Assembly: GCA_028564705.1 (NCBI GenBank)
Contig: JAPXFQ010002755.1
Span: forward strand, 868,001 to 932,000
DNA from: Apricaphanius iberus
Lineage: Eukaryota > Chordata > Actinopteri > Cyprinodontiformes > Aphaniidae
Direction of reading: 5' to 3'
Length of the DNA stretch: 64,000 nt
Part shown: positions 45,069 through 57,385 of the stretch, piece by piece
Layout of the letters: each line of letters starts with the position of its first letter
Numbering within the stretch: the first letter of the stretch is position 1
Made by a program: the position numbers and the translations under genes
Notes under the pieces: model-generated
What the model saw: the letters and a program-made list of their open reading frames with translations, nothing else
Told to the model about the DNA's origin: nothing
Databases searched by the model: none

Positions 45069-47164
45069 CACAGAATGGCGCTCCGATGTAAGTATTATTT
45101 AATTAATGGCTACTTTAAAAAGTTTCGATGTCATAAAATACTTCAATTATCATGCTATTCGTTAAAAAAGGCGGAGAATGTGACACATAAACAGCAGAGT
45201 GCCGAAAAATACATCTGAGACACACTGACGTTAAAACAGTAACATCAAAAGTGTTTGTATAAAATCCAGGATTCTTTTTTTTTATATACATTCATCTGCG
45301 ATAACATGTTAAGTTTTCAGAGCGCACATCCATAAGAAACATGGTTATATTACGAGTATATTTAAAAGTTGTCGCGTTGCTATTTTAACCCGTTTTCTCA
45401 TCGTTATCAGTGAGTTTACCATGATGCAGGGGATGCAACACCTGTTACCATTCCCCTTCTCTATCACACTACTCAGTACTCACACAGACACGCAGACTCA
45501 CTGGTACAGCTGCATCTTCTAAATAATGCCTCGAATGGAGCTTGAGGAAGTGACGACGCCTGCGAGAGAAACGGGCCCTGGACACAGGAAACAGAAAAAC
45601 TACTTAATAATGATAACGTGCTTAAACGAGACAAAATTACGTTGCAACACTTAGTCTTTCATCTCGTTTTGGTCAATGAAAATGGAGAGAAATTTTGCAT
45701 AGTTTTTATTTAGTAAACCACATTTATAGTCTTGTTTTTATTCGTCAACAATATTGCGTTATACATTTAATTATAGTCATCGTTGCATGACCAGCATTTA
45801 CGTTACGTCTCGTCTCGTTTTAGTCACCAGATAAAGGTTCGTTGACGACAATTTTTAGTCATAGTTTTCGTTGACGAAAGCAACACTATTGAGTTGTTTG
45901 AATTATACTTTTGAAACGATCCCAGGCCCAGCACTCAAGAAGAAGAAGAAGAAGAAGTTTTTCTGTATCATACAGCAGAAGTTTGGAGGACATACTGTAA
46001 TTCTATCTTCTGAAGGTAGTTGGTTGCTCTACTTTACTTATTTACTTTAAGTGTTTCGGAGTAAAAGGGTCTTAATATAAACCATCCTTTTCTTTTTTTA
46101 TATGCAAGAAATGTTGAAAACCATGGATCATTTTCTTTCTACTTTGCATTTCTATGCAACTTTTTGTTGCTCTATTACCTAAAAACCCACTGATGAATTG
46201 AAGTTTGCGGTTATTTGTAGCGTGATGAAATGCACATTTTTGAAAGGTACGGAGGAAAAGTTCTGTCTCTAAAACTTTTTTCCTCGCTGTTACTGATAAA
46301 CTGTAACTCTTCAATCATAAAAGTGTTAATACAAAATTAAGTGAGTAAACCTACGCCCAGCTGCTTCAGAGTCAAGAAGTCCTGCGTTTTCTTTGCTCCA
46401 GGGCTGCTTGACTGCTGTTTTCAACACAGGCTGCCAAGGTTTGTTACTGTGTCATAAGATAAAGCTCATCTCCATTGTGCGTCTTAATATCTTTACATCA
46501 GTGACTTTGAATACTTACATTAAGGTAAGCTCCAGGCGTAAGACTCCCCCAAAAAGTGGCAAAGGGCCATTCGGGTCTCCCGTTTGTTTGGAATGACACT
46601 GTCCGGCAGAAGGAGCGACAGAGTCAGCGCTTTTTCCTCCCTCCCTCCTCACCCCCACCCCACCCCGCTGTTCAATCCATCCAGCTGCTGTCACCACAGG
46701 GGAGCAGACAATCTATCAAGGCATCGGGATGCATTCTCCTCACCTGCGCCGCGCCTTTAATGAACAGCCAACATGATCCCGGCTGACAAGCAGGAAATGG
46801 ATGTAATAAAGATTGTTTCTGCATGCTCTTTGCATCCCTGATAAATCACCTCGCTGTGCAACAGATACGGGAGCCACATGGAAATTTGATTTCACACAGC
46901 AAGGGGGAGAAAGAAGAGAGCAGTAGGGAAAGAAGAGAGCTGCTAGTAGCGGGGTCACTCTATTTTGTTCCTCTTTTTCTCCAGCAGAGCAGTGGAGCTA
47001 GATGTGTGTCTGTGGGGGGGGGGAGTACAAAAGCTGTTTTCATTTTTTATTTTGTATATATTTATTGTGGTTGTTTTTTTGGCTTGCTCCTTGTCCTCTT
47101 ACCTATCCATGCTGGAAGATTCAGTAGCCCTGAACTTCAGGTTCAGATCTATGGTGTTTACCTA
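45069..47164. other. no gene recognised
   Basis: AT-rich DNA with an (AAG)n stretch near 45940. The GC-richer 46500-46790 region has no exon I can support. Part up to 45894 belongs to the outer hAT-like sequence. Confidence 0.4.
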
Positions 47165-47490
47165 CAGTGTCTTGCAAAAGTGTTCATATCTCAGGTTAAA
47201 TTCAACAGCTTCAAGTTATTTCACTGTCTTGTTGGAGAAAGAGCAGAGAGACATGCCTCAGGTGGCAAAATCGGTCAACATAACAGCTACTAGTTGTCCA
47301 CTAAACCGGTCTGTTGTTTATTCATCGGTTGCTAGTAGCTGAAATAAAGCTATAAGTCTTGTTTGCCTGTGTGCACATGACATTGCTTGTCACCCTGGAA
47401 AAGAAATACTGTAAAGCATGGCAGAGGTAGAATTATGTTGTCAGGGTTTTTGCCCTATTTCCCCCCGAAATCACATCTTTATTTTAAGAC
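47165..47490 (+). mobile_element. Tc1-like relic
   Basis: AGTGTCTTGCAAAAGTGTTCA at 47168 is the terminal motif of the old Tc1 family, and TGTAAAGCATGGCAGAGGTA ... ATTATGTTGTCAGGG at 47410-47445 is its KHGGGS-(I/V)ML-x-G coding motif. The section between is largely deleted. Confidence 0.6.
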
Positions 47491-50400
47491 GAATTGATTT
47501 TAAGGTTCACCTAAGATGAATTCTTAATGTCATTGTTGTTCATGTAGCCATGGAGAAGTACACATTCAGCAAAATAACAAAAATACTTTTCTGAAATTAT
47601 AAGAAAATCATGGATGTTCTCCGACAGGGGCGTTTCCTTGACCTGGGAGCATTGGGGCCTGAACCTACACCCTCATGGAGAAATATGGGGGATCCTCAAA
47701 TGAGCAATGGCTTTTTATCAGCATTGTGACATGTATTTATTTTCAAACTTAAGAATGACAACGCGAACAAGATAGCTAAAATCAGTATTGATATTACGTA
47801 AGACAGGGTGAAAAAAGTCATCAGTAGATAACAGTTATTTAAAATGTTCTGTCCCTGTCAAGCACAACAGTTACTCCTTTGTCTGGTTGCATGATGGATC
47901 AATATGTATGCTGCTCTCTTTTCCTTGTCCCCTGTCCTGGGCAGGTCATCTGTAATCTGAGTATAACATCAGATTTCTTTCATCATAAAAGATGTTATTA
48001 AAACATAATCATAAAGGGGAACTGACCTTTGCAGCACAATTAGCATTCAAGTGTCATTTATTGGGGGAAATTGGCTCAATTTGATAACCGAAACTAGAAA
48101 AGCACTCAGAGAACGTAGACCTCTGCCAAGAAAGCGGTCGTTTCACTCAGGACAAAAGTAAAACTGTAAATTGAATTAGTTGTGTAGTCTCGTTAATTTT
48201 AGAGTTTTATATATATATATATGTATATTTATATATATTTTCCATCCCAGACACTCATCAGTCACAATATTAAAAGTAGTCGTCGATTATTTGGTGTTTT
48301 TATTCCTGCCATGCTTTCTGCTGCAGCTGCTTTTTTTCAGCATTTATGAAGATACACATTTCACTTGTGTTGATAATATTTTAATGAATGATAAGACAGA
48401 CAAACTGTTTTGTTTGAAGTATTCAGGACTCATGTCAATCTTTAAATCCACTGCTTTGTGACTGATGTCTGTCCCTCAGTCTAGGCCCCGCCCCTTTGAA
48501 TCACAGCCCTGCTTTTATTATGGTGTTAGACCCCAAGATTATCAGTGGCCCCCATTAAGCCCACCCCTGGTCAGCGGTTCTAATGACGTATTTTTCAACA
48601 TTATTCTGGCATAATTACCTATCATTTTTTCAATATGAAAATGAATTAAACTCACTTAAGGGATAAACACAGCAGGTCTGAACCAAATAAGTCAAATTCT
48701 TAGAAAAGTATTTGTTTCCTTTGGACTATTTCCACATTTGTTCTGTTTGTGTTCTTCAGCTGAAAGACCACCCCAGAGCTGAAATTCATGAAGCTGCTCT
48801 GTCTCTGTGTTTCACCTCGGTCCGAACAAGTGAGTGGATTCTGACGCAGATGTGCGAGAGAAGCTGTATCAAACCCAAGCGACTACGGGAAAAATTAAAA
48901 TGCAAACAGGCAGAACTTTGCGCAGGAAGTTGTGGTGCTGCTAAAAGCAAACCGCCAGTTACGGGCTGGGAGAAAGCTTGCACTGAGAAGGTGTATTTTT
49001 TGGCTCCAAGGCTATGAGGAGCTGTAGTGCGATGGAGATGCATATGGATGCAACATCTCTTTTTAAGATTGTAATGCATTATATTTGCACAGTTAGAGGA
49101 AACGCAAACTGTCAACATGTCTGACGATTTTACGTATTTCACCAGACAATTTTAACTTATGTCTGTTATGTTCAACATTCACAAACACTGCTGTCGGGGA
49201 GTGATCTGCCTTGTGTCCACATCATCTCATGGACATAGCTACAGGGTTTAAGTTAGGCTAATTGCTGTTTACCTGTTTATTTCTTGGCCCAGAGTTTTGC
49301 CGCCCTCCTCTGTCATCCATTACAGCTAAAGAATTGTCCCTCTTATTTCTGTCAAAAAAAAATCATCTGATGTCCATTTTCTGTCCGCTCCAAAGAGTTT
49401 AGATTAAACACCTCCTCTTTCAGCCAATAAAACACAGAGGATTCACTACATAGCCCATCTCTAATTGGTCATACAGTCATGGATATGTTGCATTCACCGA
49501 AGTCGGGAAATTAAATAAAACTGCCTTCTTCATTAATGTTAAAGGGTGGCTCAGTTAATGTAAACATACTCTTTCGGGGTTGAAAAAAAATTCAATTTGA
49601 TGAAAAATGTTTGGGGCTAGAACTGGGAATGCCCAGGCCAGGTGACGCCGCTTTTCTCCGATACTGTAAAGTTGTAAATTTGCAAGAAAAAAAACTATAA
49701 TTTTTTCATAATTAAATCCATAAATTTACAATAATCCAACCAAAATACCCTCTGGTCTTGTAAAGTCATGCATTTACAGAGATTAAGAAAATCACATATC
49801 TCCCAGGTAGACGTTCGCCAAAGTACTTTGAATTAGATACTTTTTTGTCTGTCTGTCTCTGACGTATAAAAATACATGTCTTAGACAGAGAGGAAGAAGC
49901 TAGTACATAACTGCATCGAGTATTTAATGTTCCGGATAAATTTAAGGTGTGTTTTTCATTTGCTTGAGAAAGTAAATATTCTAAGTGAATATTTTGTTAT
50001 AGTCGTCTGATTCTCCAAAAATATTAAGAAAAGTAGTCAAGGTTTATGTATTTTAGAAAAGAAAGTAAAACATATTTTCTTATGGTGGCCATAGCGTAAA
50101 TTGCCAGGCTTTTAGAGCTGTAAGCTCTGTCAAGTTTCCATTGATTTAGTAAAATTAAATACCTCGAAAATTTTATTCTGTCTTGAAATTTAATGTTCTG
50201 GCTCCAAAGTGGTGGCTTATTTGTCTTCAAATTACCATTGCAGTTCACTTTCACTTTTTTCACATTTTTCATAAAGCACTATTGTGTGATATCATGTTTT
50301 TGTACACGGAAAATAAATAAAGATATCAGCAGCCTACATCTGCAGTCATAACACAGTACACATATCCTGGTGCTGTGTAGCTGGAGAGCGGATCTAATTA

Positions 50401-51119
50401 GAGATGGAAAATAAACAGGAGACACTGTTTGTAAAACTGCTCCTGAGGAACTACAGCAGTCCTTTAAATTATTTTTTTCCAAATATTTGCTGTGGTGGAA
50501 TAAACTTTCAAAGTTGTGCTGTCCAACACTGCTGATCATTTTTCAATATTTTTTTTATTAACATCAAAAACCTAAAGGTATGTTTTTGGGTTATGTTTCT
50601 GATACAAGAGCCTATCAACATAATGGACACTTTTCCACTGGACTGGTTCCAGGAGATTTCTGGGAAGAGGGAATGTTACAGGGTAGATTTGTGCTCTCAG
50701 TCCTCTTGGATATTGTGTCTCAGTTACAAAGTTGGTACTTTAAGGAATTTTGTAAGATGTGGCACCAGAGAATAACAAAAAATCGGCAGCGGTTTCAGTC
50801 TGTTATGCTGTTATGCACAGCTGTGGTCAGTTCACTAGTCATAGCAGTTCTTATTTTCTTTTCCATCCATTCTACTTCGCTTGTAACTCTACTCATTTTA
50901 CAAATTCTGTTTGGTGACATTTGCTGATATCATTTCCCACTGAGCTACTACCTATCAGCATGAGTTAACCATAAATCCCACCTAGCTACTCTACTGGGTC
51001 ATTAAAAAACATATATATATATATATATATATAAACATGGAAGACTGTATTAACCCTGTCAGACACAAAACTTAAAATGGCTGTCTGGACTGGTCCTTCC
51101 CATTTCAACTTTAAAAAGG
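47491..51119. other. no gene recognised
   Basis: AT-rich DNA. It holds short (TA)n at 48210-48240 and 51010-51032 and scattered TE-like words. The splice-like bracket at 48762-48831 is discussed under rejected items. Confidence 0.4.
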
Positions 51120-51235
51120 GCAAACTATTCTAAAAAATAAAATCGATTTTTAAACTTGTGAATCGATTCAATTCGATTTCTATGAGAATCGATTCAGAAT
51201 CGATTTTTCGATTATTTCAACACAGCTCTAGTAAA
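51120..51235 (-). mobile_element. hAT-like terminal fragment
   Basis: Repeated AATCGATT words ending ...ATTATTTCAACACAGCTCTA, whose complement TAGAGCTGTGTTGAAATAAT is the end of a common fish hAT family. The opposite end was not found. Confidence 0.5.
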
Positions 51236-51599
51236 TATGGTCTTTCGTACCTTCTACGATACCGTGCCGTCCTTTTCTGTCCTTATCTGAAAATGAAACA
51301 GCTGATTATCTCCTCTATGGTTGCCATGTTTATTTTGTTTCTACCCTACTAATCTAGCACTCTGTCCGGTCTGAGTTCTGTACTCTGCCCCCAAGTGGAA
51401 CTCTCCAGTAGTACATGCATTGGACAAGCAAGTACGTGGCCAAGACACAGCCTGTTGCCGGGGTCAACATGAGGTTAAAAAGCAAATATCTTTCCGGCCT
51501 TACTGTCAAAATACACTCCCAAAACCGTGAGTATTGGCAAAACCGGTTATTGTTTTTATGTTGAGGCAGTGTGGAGTGTTAATGGCAGCTGCTGAAAGG

Positions 51600-51738
51600 A
51601 ACTAATAAAGTAACATGTAATCTAACTTAGTCACTTTAAAAATGAAGTAATCAGTAAAGTGACTAAGTTACTTTTGGAAGGAGTATTCAGTTCTCAGTAA
51701 TCAGATTACTGTTTCAATGTTACTGTGGCAACACTGGT
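51600..51738. mobile_element. hAT-like terminal fragment
   Basis: GTAATCAGATTACTG-type words followed by GTTACTGTGGCAACACTGG, whose complement CCAGTGTTGCCACAGTAAC resembles a hAT terminus. It is truncated. Confidence 0.5.
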
Positions 51739-52069
51739 CATAACCAGTGTGTGTTGGTCTATTGCAGAAATTCCTATAACAGTTTGTGATAATTGTATTT
51801 TGTTTTGTGCATAATTCAATATGACTCCCACACTTTTATATGGTGTGAGAACTTTTGCAAACTTATATAGTTCCTGGTTTGCCACAGATGTTGAGACTAC
51901 TCAGCCTTCCAAATGATGTATCTAAAATTAATTGGAACAATGAACAGATGACATTTGAGGATACACACCTTTCATACACAGCTGCAACACACTAGTCAAG
52001 TTCAAACACAAAATATTGGCAGCCTTCTCCCACATGTCCAATTGTGCACATAGTAGCAGTCATCCAGCC

Positions 52070-52300
52070 AAAAAAAAAAAAAAAAAGAAAAAAAAAGCAT
52101 TCATAGTGTGGAATGAAAGCAGAGTTAGAGAAAGGGGGTGTCAAAGTGAAGAGGAATAATAGAGAGAGAACTAGAAAAATGCATAGGGAATGGTATATAG
52201 GAATATCAAGGGAGAGTGAGATTGAGATAGGGAAAGGATGGTGGGGAAGAGTAAGATGGGAGGTGAGAGTCAGGATGCAGATATGGGGGTGGGCGGGTAA
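52070..52300 (+). repeat. poly(A) and purine-rich tract
   Basis: An A-rich run (52070-52097), then about 200 bp strongly biased to A and G on the plus strand (GAGAGAG, GGGAAAGGATGG). It could adopt unusual DNA structure. No gene recognised. Confidence 0.6.
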
Positions 52301-53049
52301 TTTATGATTTAATCTAATGCATTCTGGACCCGCTGTAAGTCACACAAACCTCAGCTGGGAAGGCGAGGGAGGGAGCGATGGAGAAACACAGAGAGAGAGA
52401 GACATTAACCTTTTCTTGAAGCGAGCGTGGAGCCGTTTTATCTGACCACCTTCCTCCCCTGTAAGAAAAAAATAAAAACGTTCTCCTCATTCCCCTTCTC
52501 CACGCCTTTTTTTTTTTTTTTTTTAGCTTTACGCTAGCAACTCCTCTTCAAGGGTCTTTGTTTACTCAGGGAATCATTTATTTAAAGATTCCAGAGCCCC
52601 TGAGAAGCGAATATTGTTTTTAGTCACCTGTTGATGAGAAATGTTATTAATAGAAGATATTTTATATGTACATGGAATTAGGAAATAAGAAGGCAGAAAC
52701 AGATGAATTCAAAAAAACAGTTGTGAGAAAACCTACTTTCACTTTATTTCAAGTTACTTTTTAAAAGTGGTTTAGATAGTGCTTAAGCTTTATTATCAAA
52801 AAAAAAATAGAGAATATGAAAAGATTAAATCTGTCTATTTGGTTTGGTTAGCACTCATAGATGTTGTTCCTTATAAACAAGTTCACAGTGGAATCAGTTG
52901 ATGCCAGCAATGCTATTGGCAGTTTAACTTCACTCTAAAAAGCAACATGAATGTGATTTAATTTCTTTTAAATCACATTTACATTAACCCCTGTAAAAGT
53001 CTGATGATTTTTTTGACTGTACAGGAAACATTCTTTCTGTACATATTTA

Positions 53050-53275
53050 ACATTAATTTTCATTGTATTTCATTGATCCCAGAGGGAAATCAAGTGTTGC
53101 AACTCATATTACAAGGAGCTTTCTCAAGAAGTACAGTCTGCATTGTCTTTTCTTGTAGACGGTTTACTGTCGAGTTCCCAGTCCAGTATGTTGTCCAGAT
53201 AGACACAAAAGTAATTAAACTCTTCAACCACCTTCACTTCTTCTCCCGATTCTAAAACAAGATTTTGCTGTAAAT
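53050..53275 (-). mobile_element. LINE ORF2 fragment
   Basis: The minus strand around 53160-53255 reads GEEVKVVEEFNYFCVYLDN then ILDWELD, which fits the conserved V-E-x-F-K-Y-L-G-x-x-L-D-N-x-L-x-W segment after the polymerase domain of non-LTR retrotransposons. GATCCCAGAGGGAAATCAAG just upstream on the plus strand is a matching 3'-region word. It is short and diverged. Confidence 0.55.
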
Positions 53276-53824
53276 ATTGTGGCTCACTATAACAGAAACA
53301 AGAACTCCTAACCAGAGGTTAAAGATATATTTGTAAAAATGACATAAATGATCACACACTGTGAACTGATATCTCTGTTTGATAAACAAAAGAAAAAAGC
53401 TGGGAAAAAAACAAGGGTTTTATTTTGAAATATACAAAATGCACCTCACCGGCCAACGTCTTACTTCCTGTGTGGCTCATGTATTTTTCTTCAACTTCAT
53501 GAAAATCTCAATGCAACATCCAGCAAAAATAGACTCCGCAAACGGATCCGCACCGCAGCCCAAGAGACTGTCGCTCCCGGTTTGAATTAGGGGCTACACT
53601 GTTAGGCTTACTAAAGTAACTTTGGGGAAAAAAATGCTTTCATAAGTAGCTTTGGTACATTGCACATTTTATTTTTACTCAGGCAATATTCTCATGATGT
53701 TTCACTTTTCTGTCTGTTTTAAGAAGAATTTCTGGATACTGTGTCCTCTGTGAGTAACTTTACTGAATGAAAAACAGTTTATCAGTTTATTTTCAACCAG
53801 AATTAGTACATTTTGGTGCTTTTA

Positions 53825-53828
<4 letters not shown>

Positions 53829-53872
<44 letters not shown>

Positions 53873-53908
53873 AATATATATATATATATTATATATATTA
53901 TAATATTA

Positions 53909-53966
<58 letters not shown>

Positions 53967-53972
53967 ATATAT
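53829..53972. repeat. long imperfect (TA)n tract
   Basis: TA-rich low-complexity sequence of about 140 bp, directly upstream of the SINE. Confidence 0.95.
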
Positions 53973-53974
53973 AT

Positions 53975-54345
53975 CTGCACGGTGGCGCAGTGGTTAGCGC
54001 TGTTGCCTTGCAGCAAGAAGGTCGTGGGTTCGTATCCCGGCCCAGGGTCTTTCTGCATGGAGTTTGCATGTTCTCCCCGTGTATGCATGGGTTCTCTCCG
54101 GGTACTCCGGCTTCCTCCCACAGTCCAAAAACATGCATGATAGGTGAATTGATCACTCTAAATTGTCCCTAGGAATGAATGTGAGTGTGAATGGTTGTCT
54201 GTCTCTCTGTGTTGGCCCTGCAACAGACTGGCGTCCTGTTCAGAGTGTACCCTGCCTAACGCCTGATAATTGCTGGGATAGGCTCCAGCTCCCCCGTGAC
54301 CCTGAATTGGATAAGCGATTAAGAAAATGGATGGATGGGATGGAT
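53975..54345 (+). mobile_element. tRNA-derived SINE, young copy
   Basis: CTGCACGGTGGCGCAGTGGT (A-box region), GGGTTCGTATCCCGG (B-box), CTTCCTCCCACAGTCCAAAA, then a body ending GAAAATGGATGGATGGG. Nearly identical to the copy at 17841-18221. It is inserted at the edge of a (TA)n tract and flanked on the right by ATATATAT, which hides the TSD. Confidence 0.92.
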
Positions 54346-55364
54346 ATATATATATATATATATAAGCTACCAGACTTTGCACATGATATAATATTTTCTC
54401 AGTTGGATCCATCTGACCCAATACTTTTACATTTTGCTTGTATAAAAATATGTCGAAGTGCTATTCTTACATGAGAACATTTTCGAGGTACTCTACCCAA
54501 CTCTGCTGGTAAATATCCAAAGCTTGCATGAAATCTCAGGTCAGTGTCATCCCTGTACTGCCATTGGCGTTGTTGTGTATGTCTATAATAAAAGAACTGT
54601 AAAGTACAGTTAAAAAAAAAGTGATGGTTTTGAAGCATGACAACTACAAAGAACATTTTAATCCATCACTATAAGCACTGCAGGATTCCTTTTTTTCCTA
54701 AGATCTCACCCATTGCTATCCTTATCCCATCTTTCTACTTTGGTATTATTGTATGTGATTATACGTTAATTATACTTTGTTTGTGGACAACAGAGCCATT
54801 CTCGGTACAAAGTGTTCTGTTTTTTTCTTTTAGGCAACTTTTCTCATGTCCTTTCATTGTTATGTTGAACGTGTCCCTGTAATTGCCATGTTTATATCCT
54901 TTCGTACACTTTGATGGGGGGGTGAAAAAATAACAACCAGCAGGTGTGGCATAAAAAATACCTTCGATAGCTCCTTTTCATGTATATTTTCTTCGTTTCT
55001 TCTGTAATAAAAAGGTTTGTTTCTGCACTGCACGGACACACATACATTTGGTTAAAGTTTTAAAGCGTGTTAGTTATAATGTACTTACAATATAAAGGCT
55101 TGCTGTTTATTTTAACCTTTTCCTTAATTTATTGGTTTGACCTACTGATACAGATTTTAATAGAGTTTACTTTCAAATCAAATCTAACAAGCACAATGAA
55201 GGTATTTTATCTTAAATTCTGCCATTTGCAGTCATTGAGGAGTTGAGGTGACGTCACACATTGTGTGAGAGACAGCAGCTGCTTTAAAACCGGGATTTTA
55301 CTTTCATTAAAATCACGTGATTACATCACCCTTGTCCTTCTAAAAAAATATTTCCTCCCCATCC

Positions 55365-55580
55365 CTTAGCGCACTCCTCCTTATTACATTTAAAGTCCTC
55401 CGTAACCTGGCCCCCACCTACCTGTCTGACCTGCTCCACCACCACACCCCATCCTGCTCCCCCTGCTCCTTTAACGCTAAACTCCTCCTCTGGAACTCAC
55501 TCCCACAACCCATTCATAACCGCTCTGACCTTTCCACTGCTTAAGACTCACCTTTTCAAGGGCATTTTTACTGTTTAACC
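55365..55580 (+). pseudogene. L2-type LINE C-terminal fragment
   Basis: The plus strand reads FKVLRNLAPTYLSDLLHHHT, then ...LLLWNSLPQPIHNRSDLST and SPFQGHF, the C-terminal block of L2-like ORF2 (compare LVYKSFHGLAPKYISDML and IWNSLHEDVRQ in the LINE at 9941-10597). Internal deletions and a stop are present. Confidence 0.7.
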
Positions 55581-57344
55581 TTCTGTTGTTGTTTTTTTAA
55601 AATTCAGTATTTTTGTTTTACTTGCCTTTTTTTTTTTTTTCGGGAACCTAAATCTTTTCATTGTGGGAGGAATCGAAAGCACAGATGCAATAGGACATGG
55701 CCGCTGTAACAAATTACAGTTTAGAGAAACAAAGACGGGGGAAAAAAAGAACATAACATTCACTGTTGAAGTAAAATCACAACACAAAGTCTTTCCATGC
55801 AGTAGAATATTAAACTAAATGTGTGTTTTTTTCTTAGAAAGAAGGGATTTTATACCCCTGTTGATGCTCAGCTTCACCTTTTTCTTTAGAATTTATTTGG
55901 TACAAAAATCTAAAAAGTTTGATTTGGCATTAAACATAGTAACAATGATTACTCTTTTCAAGATTTTTATAATAGCCTTTTTGCTCTACCCAGAAGCATA
56001 ACCTTAGCTCCTGTCTCTGTTGGGTTCTTCTCATGATGAACAGATACTTGCTTCTGAATGGGCAGCAGAGGCTAAATACAGTAGCACTTATTTTCCAGTT
56101 TGTTTGTTGCTTTAAATGTCAGCTTCCAAATATGTCTGTGAATATCCATTTCTAAAATATGCACAAAGACAACCTACTGGGTTTTGTCTTTAAGGCATGC
56201 ACGTTCAGAGCTCTCACAGTCCCACATAAAGGATGTTTTTGGAAAATTCGAATTAAATCATAAATCATAAGCTACTGTTCATGCAACTTCAGGCTTCATC
56301 AGTGTAGTTCAGTGGTGTCTATAATCAGTCCTCCAGAATTGGAATCCTGCATTTTTTTTTGTTCTTTCCCTGGTTCGTCTAAATTAAATTATCTGTCATT
56401 TGCAGAACCTCTGAAGAATTTTGACATGAGGAGGAAACTGGACCATTTGAATTAGTTTTTTTGGAGCAGAGACACATCCAAAACTGTCAGGGCATGTTAA
56501 AGCAAGGAAACCTGTAAAACATGGAGAGCACAGTGCCTTGAATAAACACAGTACCAGAGGTTATTCCATGGACTGAATAAAACATGACGAAGTAGCCATT
56601 CAGTTTGCCACTTTGAATCTCCAAAACCTGTTAGCCTCTACCAGTTAGCCAGTGGAGTTATGCTTTTTGAGCTTCCAAAATGTTAGGTATTTCACCTTGT
56701 CATTGTTTCAATTTTCTTCAAAGTTTCAAAAATGTTCCCAAAGGAAATGTTCAGAAGTGGTGGAGACTTCCTCCATACGTTTATTACAGAGAGTTGATGA
56801 CCGGTCAGATTAGCTATCCCTATTGGCCAGTTTTGTCAGTCCAACCTCAGAACGACTTCATTCTTACTTCAAAATAACATTCTGGTATATAGATATGGGA
56901 TGTCAAGCTTAAAACACACACTTTTGTATCTTGGAGTTTATAGTTATAGCTTACACTTAAGCTCTTGACCAACTTTATTACTTCTGTAAGTAAGCCCTTA
57001 GTTCATTCCTGTTTTAGCTTTGCTGAACAACCTCACTTTGTTCAGAGATATACATTTTAATCCCACAGAGGACAATAATGCACTGGTTAATACGCCATCT
57101 ACTCAGAGGAGACGAAGAAGAGATATAGAAAGAAATAATTAAATTGGTACTGTAAGAAATGATTTATGCATACTGGGAAAATAACAGATATCTTTACACT
57201 GTATTTGTTTAAAACAAGCATCATTCAGTATGCATACATGCACATTTAAATTAAGCTATAGCAAGAATCGAGCTAATGCCTCAACAAGAATGGGAGCCTG
57301 TATCCAAGTTTAAATGTCAGAGGACAGAATTTTTGTAATGAACC
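55581..57344. other. no gene recognised
   Basis: AT-rich DNA. The polybasic ORF tail near 57068-57140 is treated under rejected items. Confidence 0.4.
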
Positions 57345-57385
57345 CACACCCTACCACCTTCCATGGTGGAAGGTGGTAGGGTGTG
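57345..57385. repeat. perfect hairpin, 19-bp arms, 3-nt loop
   Basis: CACACCCTACCACCTTCCA at 57345-57363, TGG, then its exact complement at 57367-57385. Pairing ends abruptly on both sides. Not embedded in a recognised transposon and lacking a terminator-type U tract. Confidence 0.95.

Larger units (their letters stand above)
41065..45894. mobile_element. outer hAT-like sequence hosting further insertions
   Basis: The right edge ends ...TTTTCGTTGACGAAAGCAAC|ACTA near 45894, the terminal sequence of a fish hAT family (complement TAGTGTTGCTTTCGTCAACG), with GTCTCGTCTCGTTTTAGTC words before it. On the left, 41065-41230 carries repeated TTTTAGTC words of the same style. I infer one old hAT element split by the insertion at 42149-45060, but the left end and TSD are not identified. 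Confidence 0.4.

Noticed and set aside
48762..48831. Possible exon between TTCTTCAG and GTGAGT reading LKDHPRAEIHEAALSLCF
   Set aside because: Splice-like bracket only. No family recognised, no phase partner, and no relation to the convertase domain order.
49600..51000. Possible gene region with ORFs of 80-115 codons
   Set aside because: ORFs are isolated, lack domains and sit in AT-rich DNA where such lengths occur by chance.
57068..57141. Possible last exon after CCCACAG with a polybasic RRRRR stretch and stop
   Set aside because: Very short, no recognisable domain, and a purine-rich segment makes Arg/Lys runs likely by chance.
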